Virus record (IMG/VR): IMGVR_UViG_3300035698_001033
Span: 1 to 41,030 of that record
DNA from: a virus
Strand: one strand, 5' to 3'
Length of the DNA stretch: 41,030 nt
The notes under the pieces are model-generated. The model was not told where the DNA came from. It saw only the letters and a program-made list of their open reading frames with translations, and ran no database searches. This document shows positions 1-8,034 of the stretch, piece by piece. Each line of letters begins with the position of its first letter. The first letter of the stretch is position 1. A program made the translations under genes and the position numbers.

Positions 1-23
1 GGTAAATTGAAGATAATCGTATT

Positions 24-719
24 ATGAATCTTACTATAAACTCAAATGAGGTATTAGCTATCATGTCTACCATTAGTTATAAACCTTATACTTATGTTAT
101 AGGATGGTCGAAATATGCCAAATATTATTATGGGGTAAGATATGCCAAAAACTGTACCCCCGATGATTTATGGGTATCTTACTTTACTTCTTCTAAGCAC
201 GTCAAATCATTCAGAATGGAATATGGCGAACCTGACATTATCAATATAAGAAGAATCTTTGATAATAGTTCAAATGCTATAGCATGGGAAAATGTAGTTT
301 TAAAACGAATGAGAGTCGTTGAAAATTTAAAATTCCTCAATAAAACGGATAATTTTGCTATCAGTGAGAAATCAGCATTAGAAGGTGCAAGAAAGCCTAA
401 ATCTGAATCATTTAAACTCAAGCTGAAGATTGCTAATACCGGAAAAAGGAAATCTGAAGAAACAAAAAGCAAGATATCAAAAAGCAAGATGGGGGTAAAA
501 CAGAGTAGCGAAACTGTCGACAAAAAGATTAAAGCCATGAGTGATATTCGTGTTAGAGATCAAATGTCAAAGAGTTTAAAAATGTTATATGAGAACGGCT
601 ATATACAAACACAATCTAAAGAAGTATCAATAGACAATAAGCTGTATAGTTCTATATCTGAGGCTTGGCGTCTCACTGGAATATCTAAATCAAAGATTCG
701 CAGATACCATTTGATATAA
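24..719 (+). CDS. GIY-YIG-type homing endonuclease with NUMOD3-like repeats
   Basis: Probable mobile (homing) endonuclease lying just upstream of the tail sheath gene. Residues about 20-75 carry a variant GIY-YIG signature: YTYVIGW followed by KYYYGVRYAKNC, then DLWVSYFTSSK and GEPDI, a pattern I know from phage free-standing endonucleases. Residues about 124-157 contain lysine-rich NUMOD3-like repeats (GKRKSEETKSKISKSKMG). The C-terminus (IDNKLYSSISEAWRLTGIS) resembles the small helix-turn-helix DNA-binding module (NUMOD1/IENR type) of intron-type endonucleases. The first ATG is at 24, but an in-frame ATG at 63 has a GAGG 11 nt upstream and begins right before the catalytic domain, so the true start may be 63. 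The stop codon lies inside the late promoter of the next gene, so the ORF fits tightly between host genes. Family assignment is by motif memory; activity is inferred. Confidence 0.75.
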   Translation: MNLTINSNEVLAIMSTISYKPYTYVIGWSKYAKYYYGVRYAKNCTPDDLWVSYFTSSKHVKSFRMEYGEPDIINIRRIFDNSSNAIAWENVVLKRMRVVENLKFLNKTDNFAISEKSALEGARKPKSESFKLKLKIANTGKRKSEETKSKISKSKMGVKQSSETVDKKIKAMSDIRVRDQMSKSLKMLYENGYIQTQSKEVSIDNKLYSSISEAWRLTGISKSKIRRYHLI

Positions 720-722
720 ATA
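715..722 (+). promoter_or_regulatory. T4-type late promoter (TATAAATA) for the tail sheath gene
   Basis: Exact match to the T4 late -10 box recognised by gp55-RNA polymerase. It overlaps the stop codon of the upstream endonuclease and lies about 60 nt before the gene 18 start. Confidence 0.8.
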
Positions 723-781
723 TATGTAAATTGAATACAACCTTATTATGATTTCTTATTATTTTAACAAAGGATAAAAAC

Positions 782-2473
782 ATGTCAGCATTTCAAGTAT
801 CAGCAGGCGTTCAAGTCAAGGAAATTGACTTAACGAATGTCGTACCCGCAGTATCTACATCGATAGGTGCTTTGGTTGGCGACTTCTCGGCGGGCCCGAT
901 TGGCGAAGTAACTACTGTTTCATCAGAAACAGATATGGTTGCTAAGTTCGGTCAACCAACCACCGCAAATTTCACCCCATTCTTTCAAGCTGCAGCATTT
1001 CTAAAATACGGAAATTCATTAAGAATTGTTCGTGCTGCAAAGGCATTACAAGTAAATGCAACTGGTTCTGGAACTGGATTATTAATCAAAAATCTATCAC
1101 ATTACGAAGACAATTTTAAGGCTGGTGAAGCTTCTGTTGGTATCTGGGGCGCACGTGCTGCAGGAACTATCGGTAACGGAATCAAAGTTGAAGTTTGTCC
1201 TGCGTCAGACGCCGCATGGGCAGTTTGGACAGGTTCTGCTGCTCGATACGACAAAGAATTTGATTCTAAACCTACTTCTTCTGATTACGCGGTTGCTCGT
1301 GGTGGGTCTCTTGATGAAATGCACATTATCGTTATAGACACATTGGGTACAATCTCAGGAACACCTGGAAACGTTTTAGAAAAATTCGCATATGTTTCTG
1401 CTGCTTCTGATGCAAAGAAAACTGATGGTACTTCTAACTACTATATTGAAGTTATTGCTTCAACATCAGAATACATCTACTGGCTTGATCACACTACTGC
1501 TGTCGATGCTGGCACTACAAGTATAACTGATTTTACTGCTGGAAGTACAACCGAAGTTACTACTCTTAATGGTGGTGTTGAAGGTTCTGCTGCTACTGCT
1601 GGTGAATTATCAATAGCACTTGATCTGTTTGCAGATGCTGAAACTGTTGACATTAACTTGTTAATCGCTCCAGTTGACGTTAACGGTGTAACAACCCTGG
1701 GCGCTAAAGTAATTACTTTGGTTGAAGGCCGGAAGGATTGTGTTGCTTTTATATCACCACCAATCGCAGATACAGTTAACGCTGCAACTCCTGCTACAAA
1801 CGTTTTAGAATATTTTAACGCACTTGCATCTACTTCATATTCTGTTGCTGATTCTACTGCTGTTAAAATCTACGACAAATACAACGATCTTTATCGTTGG
1901 ATTCCTGCTAACGGACATACCGCAGGACTTTGTGCTTATACAGATGGTGTTGCCGATGCATGGTTCTCGCCTGCTGGATTTAATCGTGGTCAGATTCTGA
2001 ACACAGTTAAGATTGCATATAATCCTACAAAAGCGGAGCGTGATGATCTTTACAAGGCACGCGTTAACCCTATCGTTTCATTCCCAGGTGAAGGAACTAT
2101 TCTTTACGGTGATAAAACTATGTTGGCTCGCCCATCTGCGTTTGATCGAATCAATGTTCGTCGTCTGTTTATCGTCCTCGAGAAGGCTGTTGCAACTGCA
2201 TCTAAATTTCAACTCTTTGAATTGAATGATGAGTTTACTCGCGCACAATTCAGAAATATGGTTGAACCATTCTTACGAGATATCAAAGGCCGTCGTGGTT
2301 TAACAGACTTTAAAGTTGTTTGTGATTCTACTAATAACACGGGTCAGGTTATCGATAGCAACAACTTTGTTGCTGATATTTATATCAAACCTGCCCGAGC
2401 TATAAATTATATTACATTGAACTTTATTGCAACTAGAACGGGGGTCGAATTCTCTGAAATAGCAGGTCAGTAA
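782..2473 (+). CDS. 18: Tail sheath protein (gp18)
   Basis: Contractile tail sheath subunit. The N-terminus (VSAGVQVKEIDLTNVVPAV, then GALVGDFSAGPIGEV) is the classic sheath start in which the chain wraps onto neighbouring subunits. The C-terminal third (NPIVSFPGEGTILYGDKTM, RINVRRLFIVLEKAV, then ITLNFIATRTGVEFSEIAG) is the conserved polymerising core of T4 gp18. At 563 aa it is a little shorter than T4 gp18 (659 aa); the variable middle (residues about 120-290) is rich in Ser, Thr and Ala, as expected for the surface domains. The start follows AAAGGATAAAAAC. A late promoter sits upstream. Downstream comes a structured 100-nt gap and an HNH gene that separates it from gene 19. Confidence 0.97.
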   Translation: MSAFQVSAGVQVKEIDLTNVVPAVSTSIGALVGDFSAGPIGEVTTVSSETDMVAKFGQPTTANFTPFFQAAAFLKYGNSLRIVRAAKALQVNATGSGTGLLIKNLSHYEDNFKAGEASVGIWGARAAGTIGNGIKVEVCPASDAAWAVWTGSAARYDKEFDSKPTSSDYAVARGGSLDEMHIIVIDTLGTISGTPGNVLEKFAYVSAASDAKKTDGTSNYYIEVIASTSEYIYWLDHTTAVDAGTTSITDFTAGSTTEVTTLNGGVEGSAATAGELSIALDLFADAETVDINLLIAPVDVNGVTTLGAKVITLVEGRKDCVAFISPPIADTVNAATPATNVLEYFNALASTSYSVADSTAVKIYDKYNDLYRWIPANGHTAGLCAYTDGVADAWFSPAGFNRGQILNTVKIAYNPTKAERDDLYKARVNPIVSFPGEGTILYGDKTMLARPSAFDRINVRRLFIVLEKAVATASKFQLFELNDEFTRAQFRNMVEPFLRDIKGRRGLTDFKVVCDSTNNTGQVIDSNNFVADIYIKPARAINYITLNFIATRTGVEFSEIAGQ

Positions 2474-2483
2474 ATAAGAGTTA

Positions 2484-2540
2484 TGTTTATGCTAGGGTGG
2501 CCACCCGAAGAGACGAATAACCTATCGTTCTGCATAAACA
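2484..2540 (+). other. Predicted three-way-junction RNA element between genes 18 and 19
   Basis: An outer 9-bp stem (TGTTTATGC 2484-2492 with GCATAAACA 2532-2540) encloses two hairpins. The first is the perfect palindrome GGGTGGCCACCC (2495-2506). The second is AGAGACGA (2509-2516) with TCGTTCT (2525-2531), which has one bulged G. TTTTT follows at 2543-2547. It could end gene 18 transcripts, be a processing site, or be a relic of the HNH mobile element. Pairing was worked out by eye. Confidence 0.5.
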
Positions 2541-2571
2541 CATTTTTAGGTTTTGTTAAAGGTAAACAAAG

Positions 2572-3225
2572 ATGATAATAACGAAATATATCGAAATGAA
2601 GATTTCATCCAGTAACATGAAATATTGGCAATCAAAGGGTTATTCATTTGATAATCCAGCGCCGCGATGGGGAATCATACCAAGAATTAAAGTATTGGTG
2701 TCTGAACTTCTGAGCGGTTCGTGTGTTGATGTTGAATGTAAATGTGATCTATGTGAAGAAACTTATACGCAAAGATATAGTAGAAATACTGATACTTGTT
2801 ACACATGCCGCAAAAGCATTCAGATGAAGGGAAATGTTGCTGGTAGAGCTAATAAGGGCAGAATAATGCCTAATATGCAAGGGACGAATCATCCACGTTG
2901 GAATTCCAACAAAGATGCCCAGAAAGCATATTATGCGAATGTGCTGAGAGTTACAAGATTAAATGACTTATCGTCTTTGAAGAATTATGACAAACCTCGA
3001 GGTTTGTGTGGCCAAGAAGGGGCTTATCAACTAGATCATATCATATCAATTAAATATGGTTTTGATAATAATATTGCTCCCGAGTTATTAGGTCATATAA
3101 ACAACTTAAGATTTATACCCTGGCAAGAGAATAGGAATAAACACATGAATATAAACGAAACACAAATCAAATCAGTTATGAGTAACATCATTGCAACACA
3201 AACTCAAATAGGAGAGATATATTAA
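2572..3225 (+). CDS. HNH homing endonuclease between genes 18 and 19
   Basis: Free-standing HNH endonuclease, 217 aa. Residues about 55-85 hold two CxxC pairs (CDLC and CYTC), probably a zinc-binding module. The nuclease part is near residues 150-195: YQLDHIISIKYGFDNN, then NNLRFIPWQENRNK, the H...N...N pattern of the HNH/treble-clef family. The same block occurs in the HNH protein at 16141-16737 (YQLDHIITIKFGFENG, NLRMLPWKDNL), so the two are paralogues. The gene is wedged between tail sheath and tail tube. Its stop overlaps the gene 19 start (TAATG) and its last codons contain the GGAG ribosome binding site of gene 19. An AAAGGT lies upstream of the ATG. No late promoter is seen directly ahead, so it is probably read through from gene 18. 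Confidence 0.85.
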   Translation: MIITKYIEMKISSSNMKYWQSKGYSFDNPAPRWGIIPRIKVLVSELLSGSCVDVECKCDLCEETYTQRYSRNTDTCYTCRKSIQMKGNVAGRANKGRIMPNMQGTNHPRWNSNKDAQKAYYANVLRVTRLNDLSSLKNYDKPRGLCGQEGAYQLDHIISIKYGFDNNIAPELLGHINNLRFIPWQENRNKHMNINETQIKSVMSNIIATQTQIGEIY

Positions 3226-3752
3226 TGGCAACTTTAGGCGTAGATGACTTCAAGTCGAAATTAAAAGGTGGCGGTGCTCGGGCTAATATGTTCCGAGTTA
3301 CTTGTAACTTTCCAGGATATGCGGGCGGTGACCCCGAACTTGCATCTTTCCTTATCAAAGGTGCTTCACTTCCAGCATCAATCATTGCACCAATCATGAT
3401 TCCTTTTCGTGGTCGTCAACTGCAAATTGCAGGCGATAGAACTTTCGAACCTTGGACCTTGACGGTTATCAATGATGTTGAGATGAGTGTTCGTAACTCG
3501 TTTGAGCAATGGATGAATGGTATCAACCAACATAACAATAATACAGGTTTGAGCAATCCTACCGATTATTCAGCTGATATGGTTGTTGAACAACTAAACA
3601 AAGAAGGAGTTGTTACTAAGACTTACAATATCCGTGGATGTTGGCCTTCAAATGTTTCTGCTATCGATGTTAACTATGATAGTGAAAACACAATTGAAGA
3701 ATTTACAGTTGAATTACAAATCCAATATTGGGAATCCAGTTCAACAAGCTAG
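3225..3752 (+). CDS. 19: Tail tube protein (gp19)
   Basis: Major subunit of the inner tail tube, which assembles inside the sheath. The 175-aa length fits the family (T4 gp19 163 aa). Typical family segments are ANMFRVTCNFPG at the N-terminus, the FLIKGASLPASIIAPIMIPF stretch, GDRTFEPWTLTVINDVEM and SFEQWMNGIN, then a C-terminal ELQIQYWE strand. The ribosome binding site GGAG (3211-3214) lies inside the upstream HNH gene and the start overlaps that gene's stop by one base, so translation is probably coupled. The late promoter of gene 20 follows five bases after the stop codon. Confidence 0.96.
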   Translation: MATLGVDDFKSKLKGGGARANMFRVTCNFPGYAGGDPELASFLIKGASLPASIIAPIMIPFRGRQLQIAGDRTFEPWTLTVINDVEMSVRNSFEQWMNGINQHNNNTGLSNPTDYSADMVVEQLNKEGVVTKTYNIRGCWPSNVSAIDVNYDSENTIEEFTVELQIQYWESSSTS

Positions 3753-3756
3753 GCGT

Positions 3757-3764
3757 TATAAATA
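3757..3764 (+). promoter_or_regulatory. T4-type late promoter (TATAAATA) for the portal gene
   Basis: Exact late -10 box five bases after the gene 19 stop and about 60 nt before the portal start. A strong hairpin lies immediately downstream. Confidence 0.8.
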
Positions 3765-3776
3765 ATAGAAACATAT

Positions 3777-3797
3777 GGGGAGGGTACGCTCTCCCCT
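3777..3797 (+). terminator. Hairpin in the gene 19/20 gap; weak terminator or 5' UTR hairpin
   Basis: GGGGAG (3777-3782) pairs with CTCCCC (3791-3796) and the pairing can extend inward to a TACG tetraloop. Only TTTC follows, so it is a poor intrinsic terminator. It lies downstream of the late -10 box and so would sit at the 5' end of the portal mRNA. Confidence 0.45.
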
Positions 3798-3821
3798 TTC
3801 TATATAAAGAGGTATTGTATA

Positions 3822-5429
3822 ATGGCATTAGATTTTTTTGGATTTGAAATAGTACGAAAAGGCAAGGAAAACAAAGAAAATAAGTCGTTTGTTCCAGCGG
3901 TAAATGACGATGACGGCGGTTATGTAGTTGACGCTGGCGGCCATTATGGAACATATTTAGATCAAGACGGCGGCCAAGCGCAAAACGATAAAGAACTAAT
4001 TATAAAGTATCGTGATATAGCAATGCAAGCTGAATGTGATGCAGCTGTAGACGATATAGTAAACGAAGCAATCGTGTCAGACGATTCTTCATCTCCTGTT
4101 AGCATTACGCTAGACGATTTAAAACAACCAGACAGAATAAAGAATATTATAAGAAAAGAATTTGAATATATCGGCGAATTGCTGAATATGAATTTTCAAG
4201 GTCATGATATATTTAGACGTTGGTACGTTGACGGTAGGTTATATTACCACAAAATTATAGACCCAGACAATCCTAAAAAAGGTTTGATTGAAGTACGACC
4301 AATTGATTCAACCAAGATCAGAAAGGTAAAAGAAGTAATAAAAGAAATTGACCCTGTAACCAAAGCAGAGATAATTACAGGAACAAACGAATTTTATATC
4401 TATGAAAAGAATGGAATTGGTGGAATTGGCGCGGCCAACACAGGACTTAAAGTTGCTCCAGATTCTATTACATATGTAACATCTGGATTATTTGATCCTA
4501 CTAGAACGCAAGTGCTTTCTCATCTACACAAAGCAATGAAAGCGGTTAATCAATTGCGTATGATGGAAGACAGCTTGGTTGTCTACCGTATGTCACGGGC
4601 ACCTGAAAGACGTATATTTTATATAGACGTTGGTAATCTACCTAAAGGCAAAGCCGAGGAATATCTAAGAAATATCATGGCTCGGTATCGCAACAAAATG
4701 GTCTACGATGCATCTACTGGTGAACTTAAAGACAACAATAAACATATGTCTATGCTTGAAGATTTTTGGTTACCAAGACGCGAAGGCGGTCGAGGAACAG
4801 AAATATCAACTCTCCCAGGTGGTGACAATCTAGGACAGATTGACGATATTATATATTTTCAAAAGAAACTATACAAGGCATTAACTGTACCTGCATCTAG
4901 ATTAGATACTGAAAACTCAGGTATGATCTCGTTAGGTCGTGCAAGTGAAACTACAAGAGAAGAACTTAAATTTCAAAAGTTTGTTTCACGTATACGAAAA
5001 AAGTTTTCAAATCTTTTCATAGACATGCTTCATACTCAGTTAATACTCAAAGGTATTGTAACTGAAGAAGAATGGTTAGTAATCAAGCACGATATTTCGG
5101 TTAATTTTATTAAAGATTCTCACTTCGCAGAAATGAAAAATGCGGAATTGTTAAGGGAAAGAATCCTTACTCTTAGAGAAGTTGACGAATACGTTGGCAG
5201 ATACTACTCCGTTGAATGGGTAAGAAAGAATATTTTAATGCAGAATGATGAAGATATCGCATTAACCATCGAACAAATACAGGCCGAAAAGGACGCGGCT
5301 CCAGACGATGACGACGATTTTGGTGAATCCACAGATTTGGTTGTGGATGATAAACCATTAGACTTAGAAGAAGATAAGGCAGATAAATCAGATGATGAAA
5401 TTAATGAGCTGAATAAATTATTAATATAA
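3822..5429 (+). CDS. 20: Portal vertex protein (gp20)
   Basis: Portal protein, the dodecameric ring at the special head vertex through which DNA is packaged and on which the prohead starts. At 535 aa it matches T4 gp20 (524 aa). Recognisable segments are QAECDAAVDDIVNEAIV near residue 70, FRRWYVDGRLYYHKIID, VRPIDSTKIRKVKEV, YRMSRAPERRIFYIDVGNLP (about 255-275), the LEDFWLPRREGGRGTEISTL stretch and LTVPASRLDTENSG. The C-terminal tail is very acidic (DDDDDFGES and EEDKADKSDDE). Late promoter and a stable hairpin precede it; the start has a GAGG upstream. The head-assembly genes 21-23 follow. Confidence 0.97.
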   Translation: MALDFFGFEIVRKGKENKENKSFVPAVNDDDGGYVVDAGGHYGTYLDQDGGQAQNDKELIIKYRDIAMQAECDAAVDDIVNEAIVSDDSSSPVSITLDDLKQPDRIKNIIRKEFEYIGELLNMNFQGHDIFRRWYVDGRLYYHKIIDPDNPKKGLIEVRPIDSTKIRKVKEVIKEIDPVTKAEIITGTNEFYIYEKNGIGGIGAANTGLKVAPDSITYVTSGLFDPTRTQVLSHLHKAMKAVNQLRMMEDSLVVYRMSRAPERRIFYIDVGNLPKGKAEEYLRNIMARYRNKMVYDASTGELKDNNKHMSMLEDFWLPRREGGRGTEISTLPGGDNLGQIDDIIYFQKKLYKALTVPASRLDTENSGMISLGRASETTREELKFQKFVSRIRKKFSNLFIDMLHTQLILKGIVTEEEWLVIKHDISVNFIKDSHFAEMKNAELLRERILTLREVDEYVGRYYSVEWVRKNILMQNDEDIALTIEQIQAEKDAAPDDDDDFGESTDLVVDDKPLDLEEDKADKSDDEINELNKLLI

Positions 5430-5580
5430 TCGATGACTTCTGTATTGAAGGAATAAGTAATGAACAAGAGGGATCGTTTGGTAAAATAATCGGCAAATTG
5501 CTAACAACTATCAAATTTCTAGGTTTGAAATAGTCTAGATATAGATTGTATAAATATAAACATATTAAAGGATAGAAACT
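5430..5580 (+). other. Gene-poor gap between portal gene and next late unit
   Basis: About 150 nt with no convincing gene; only very short ATG frames (under 10 codons) are present. It ends with the late promoter at 5549-5556. Confidence 0.6.
5549..5556 (+). promoter_or_regulatory. T4-type late promoter (TATAAATA)
   Basis: Exact late -10 box 25 nt upstream of the ATG at 5581, leaving a short leader with AAAGGA as ribosome binding site. Confidence 0.8.
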
Positions 5581-6057
5581 ATGTATTACAAACCACTGAC
5601 TTTGGAAATATCTTCTCCTACCTCACAAGCAACAGCATCGACTGTGTCTTTAGGTAAGGCAGTTCGAATTACTAATACAGATAGCTCAAATTCTCATGTT
5701 ATTACTCTTGTAGATAATAATCCACAAACAACTTCAGTCAACAATGCGTCAGGTCAATCTGTTTTGACATTAGATAATGTTGTTGGATTATTAATTGGAG
5801 ATGTTGCAACTGCAGCAAACATTGACACCGGTTCAGTTATAACTGCTATAGCAGGCAACGCAATAACATTGGATAATAATCTTACCGATGATATTGATGG
5901 TTCAGGAACGGCAGAGGTTATTCAATTCGACAGAGCGGTTGCTTCTATGTCAATAGAAGCTGCAGGTTCATTAGTAATGGACAAAAATCAAACACAGAGT
6001 TTATTTGCAGGTAGTTCTCTGTTAAGACTTACATCTATAACTTATCCTAAAGGATAA
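5581..6057 (+). CDS. Small Ser/Thr-rich probable virion protein
   Basis: Not a T4 gene I can name. The 158-aa protein is rich in Ser, Thr, Asn and small residues and is predicted beta-rich. The two ends (KAVRITNTDSSNSHVITLVD and VASMSIEAAGSLVMDKNQTQ, then SITYPKG) look like one small beta-sandwich of a kind seen in cyanophage head regions. The middle (about 50-118) resembles beta-repeat segments (VLTLDNVVGLLIGDVATAAN, AITLDNNLTDD), as if a repeat module had been inserted. It has its own late promoter and lies between portal and protease genes, so a structural head role (for example decoration) is a reasonable inference. No signal peptide or membrane segment is seen. Confidence 0.6.
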   Translation: MYYKPLTLEISSPTSQATASTVSLGKAVRITNTDSSNSHVITLVDNNPQTTSVNNASGQSVLTLDNVVGLLIGDVATAANIDTGSVITAIAGNAITLDNNLTDDIDGSGTAEVIQFDRAVASMSIEAAGSLVMDKNQTQSLFAGSSLLRLTSITYPKG

Positions 6058-6070
6058 ACGGAGAAATATT

Positions 6071-6223
6071 ATGTCAATAGAAAAAATGATTAAATCAATA
6101 GCAGATGGTGATAGTCCAGAAGCTAATTCAATGTTCAAACAAGAGATTGGCGCTCGTATCTCAGATGCTATTGAAGCAAAGAAAGTAGAGATAGGTAAGT
6201 CGATCTATAAACAGGAAGACTAA
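6071..6223 (+). CDS. Small prohead core protein (gp68-like)
   Basis: A 50-aa ORF (starts MSIEKMIKSIADGD, ends KVEIGKSIYKQED) with GGAGAAA upstream of the ATG. Its stop overlaps the start of the protease gene (TAATG), so the two are translationally coupled. Short helical proteins of this type, with an ARISDAIEAKKVEIGKSIY-like C-terminus, occupy the 67/68 position between portal and protease in T4-like phages and form part of the internal prohead core that is later degraded by gp21. The gp68-like name rests on position and general pattern; sequence similarity to T4 gp68 itself cannot be shown here. Confidence 0.65.
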   Translation: MSIEKMIKSIADGDSPEANSMFKQEIGARISDAIEAKKVEIGKSIYKQED

Positions 6224-6867
6224 TGAAACTTATATGTGAAGATTTCGGCCAAGAACTTGAATATATCACAGAATCTAACGGCCAAAAGAAAAGTACCTAT
6301 ATAAAAGGTATATTCATGCAGTCAGAGAAAAAGAATCGAAACGGCCGTATATATCCAAAGAAGATCATGGAAAAGGCAGTAGAGACATATTCTAAAACTC
6401 AAATAGCGGCAGGACGATCGGTTGGTGAATTAAACCACCCAGAAGGTCCTACAATCAATCTTGACAAAGTATCTCATCTTATCACAGAACTGACCTGGGA
6501 AGGAAATAATGTTTTAGGAAAGGCGAAGTTACTTGATACTCCTATGGGATTAATCGCGAAAGGTTTAATTGAAGGAGGAGTTCAGCTTGGTGTATCATCA
6601 CGGGGTATGGGTTCATTAGTAACAAAAAATGGTATCAATCAGGTAGGCGAAGATTTTATGCTTAACACTGTTGATATTGTACAAGACCCTTCTGCTCATG
6701 AAGCATTCGTTAATGGTATCTTAGAAGGTGCTGAATGGTTGTATGATGAAAAGCATGGCGTCTATGCAATGGAGACATTGGAAGAACAAAGAAAGACTCT
6801 TAAAAATAAGAAGATGGATACTGATCTATCTTTTAAATTATTTAAGGATTTCTTAAATACGATATAA
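6223..6867 (+). CDS. 21: Prohead core protease (gp21)
   Basis: Maturation serine protease of the T4 prohead (peptidase family U9/S78-like fold). It cuts scaffold, core and capsid proteins after head assembly. The catalytic pair is visible: His72 in GELNHPEG and Ser125/126 in LGVSSRGMG, with the supporting motif VDIVQDPSAHEAFV near residue 150. The length of 214 aa matches T4 gp21 (212 aa). The N-terminal GIFMQSEKKNRNGRIYPKKIM block is also typical. It is coupled to the small upstream core gene and followed by a clear terminator. Confidence 0.95.
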   Translation: MKLICEDFGQELEYITESNGQKKSTYIKGIFMQSEKKNRNGRIYPKKIMEKAVETYSKTQIAAGRSVGELNHPEGPTINLDKVSHLITELTWEGNNVLGKAKLLDTPMGLIAKGLIEGGVQLGVSSRGMGSLVTKNGINQVGEDFMLNTVDIVQDPSAHEAFVNGILEGAEWLYDEKHGVYAMETLEEQRKTLKNKKMDTDLSFKLFKDFLNTI

Positions 6868-6869
6868 TT

Positions 6870-6889
6870 CGATCCAGAGGATCGTTTTT
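6870..6889 (+). terminator. Intrinsic terminator after gene 21
   Basis: CGATCC (6870-6875), loop AGA, GGATCG (6879-6884), then TTTTT. The late promoter for gene 22 begins one base later, giving a tight terminator-promoter boundary. Confidence 0.8.
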
Positions 6890-6890
6890 G

Positions 6891-6898
6891 TATAAATA
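6891..6898 (+). promoter_or_regulatory. T4-type late promoter (TATAAATA) for gene 22
   Basis: Exact late -10 box directly after the gene 21 terminator. It gives a leader of about 115 nt before the ATG at 7018, longer than for the other late units. Confidence 0.75.
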
Positions 6899-7017
6899 TA
6901 ATTAATGATTTGAAATAATCGTTTTTAACTATATAATGGGTTATTTGATTAAGTGGGACTGAAGTTACATCATGTGATTTCCTCTCAATACTTTAACATT
7001 TTAGGAGCACTGTACAT

Positions 7018-8016
7018 ATGAAAAAGTACAAAAACCCGCATGACCTCCAAGATGAACTCGTTGAAGACATTGAAGAGTTTGATGAGGAAACCGAAGAAGA
7101 AGAAGACGAAGATGAGCAAGATGAAAATCTAGACAACTTCGGAAAGAAAAAAGCTAAACCTTTCAAGGAAGGTGAAGAAGACGAAGAAGACGAAGATGAC
7201 GTTGACGAATCTGTAGAAGATGACGGCGAAGAAGCTGCCGCTGCTACTGCCGCTGCTGTTAAGGCGTCTGCTGCAAAACTAAAAGCCAAGAAATTGAAGA
7301 AAGAAGAAGTATTCAAAAAAGATCTTGACGCATTAGTTGAAGGCGAATCTACTTTATCTGAAGCATTTCGTGCCAAGGCTTCTGTTATATTTGAAGCAGC
7401 TCTTACATCTAAAATCAATGAAACTGTTGACCGTTTAGAAGAAGAATATGCTGAAAAATTAAACGAAGAAGTTGATGCTATACAATCAGCATTAGTCGAA
7501 AAGGTTGATGGTTATTTAAACTATGTTGTTGAAACATGGATGGAAGATAACACAATCGAAGTAGAAAAAGGCATTCGTACCGAAATCGCGGAATCATTTA
7601 TTAGTTCACTGAAAACTGTATTCGATGAGCATTATGTCGAAGTTCCAGAAAGCAAGGTTGATCTTGTTGATGAACTTAGCAATAAAGCTGCAGGTCTTGA
7701 AGAAGATTATAATACAGAAGTTGCGCGTAACATCAAACTTAAAGAAGAAAATGCGAAACTTGTTAAGCAACAAATCATTCGTGAGTCTTCAATTGGGTTG
7801 TCTGAATCGGAAATTGAAAAACTAAAAACTTTAGTCGAAGATATTGATTTTGAAAGTGCTGAAACTTTTACTACAAAAGTAACCACTTTAAAAGAATCTT
7901 ACTTTAAAACCACTGTAGTTACTGCTGATGAAGATGAATTAAACGAAGCTGGCCCTGTTACTAAGTCACTTTCTAATTCAATGACACAGTATATTGCTGC
8001 GTTAAATAATAAATAA
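7018..8016 (+). CDS. 22: Major prohead scaffolding protein (gp22)
   Basis: Scaffold of the prohead core, 332 aa (T4 gp22 269 aa). The N-terminal 75 residues are extremely acidic (runs such as EETEEEEDEDEQDE), followed by an Ala/Lys-rich linker (AAAATAAAVKASAAK). The rest is helical and charged, with FRAKASVIFEAALTSKINE, VDGYLNYVVETWMEDNTIEV, IRTEIAESFISSLKTVFDEH and a coiled-coil-like NIKLKEENAKLVKQQ. It should be cut into peptides by gp21 during maturation. The ribosome binding site AGGAG lies 10 nt before the start. Compared with T4 it has an enlarged acidic N-terminus. Gene 23 follows after 18 nt. Confidence 0.95.
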   Translation: MKKYKNPHDLQDELVEDIEEFDEETEEEEDEDEQDENLDNFGKKKAKPFKEGEEDEEDEDDVDESVEDDGEEAAAATAAAVKASAAKLKAKKLKKEEVFKKDLDALVEGESTLSEAFRAKASVIFEAALTSKINETVDRLEEEYAEKLNEEVDAIQSALVEKVDGYLNYVVETWMEDNTIEVEKGIRTEIAESFISSLKTVFDEHYVEVPESKVDLVDELSNKAAGLEEDYNTEVARNIKLKEENAKLVKQQIIRESSIGLSESEIEKLKTLVEDIDFESAETFTTKVTTLKESYFKTTVVTADEDELNEAGPVTKSLSNSMTQYIAALNNK

Positions 8017-8034
8017 CTCGGAGTTATTAACAAA

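Noticed and set aside
6993-7418. Minus-strand serine-rich frame opposite gene 22
   Set aside because: It is the mirror of the GAA/GAT-rich acidic stretch of the scaffold gene; low complexity, no ribosome binding site.
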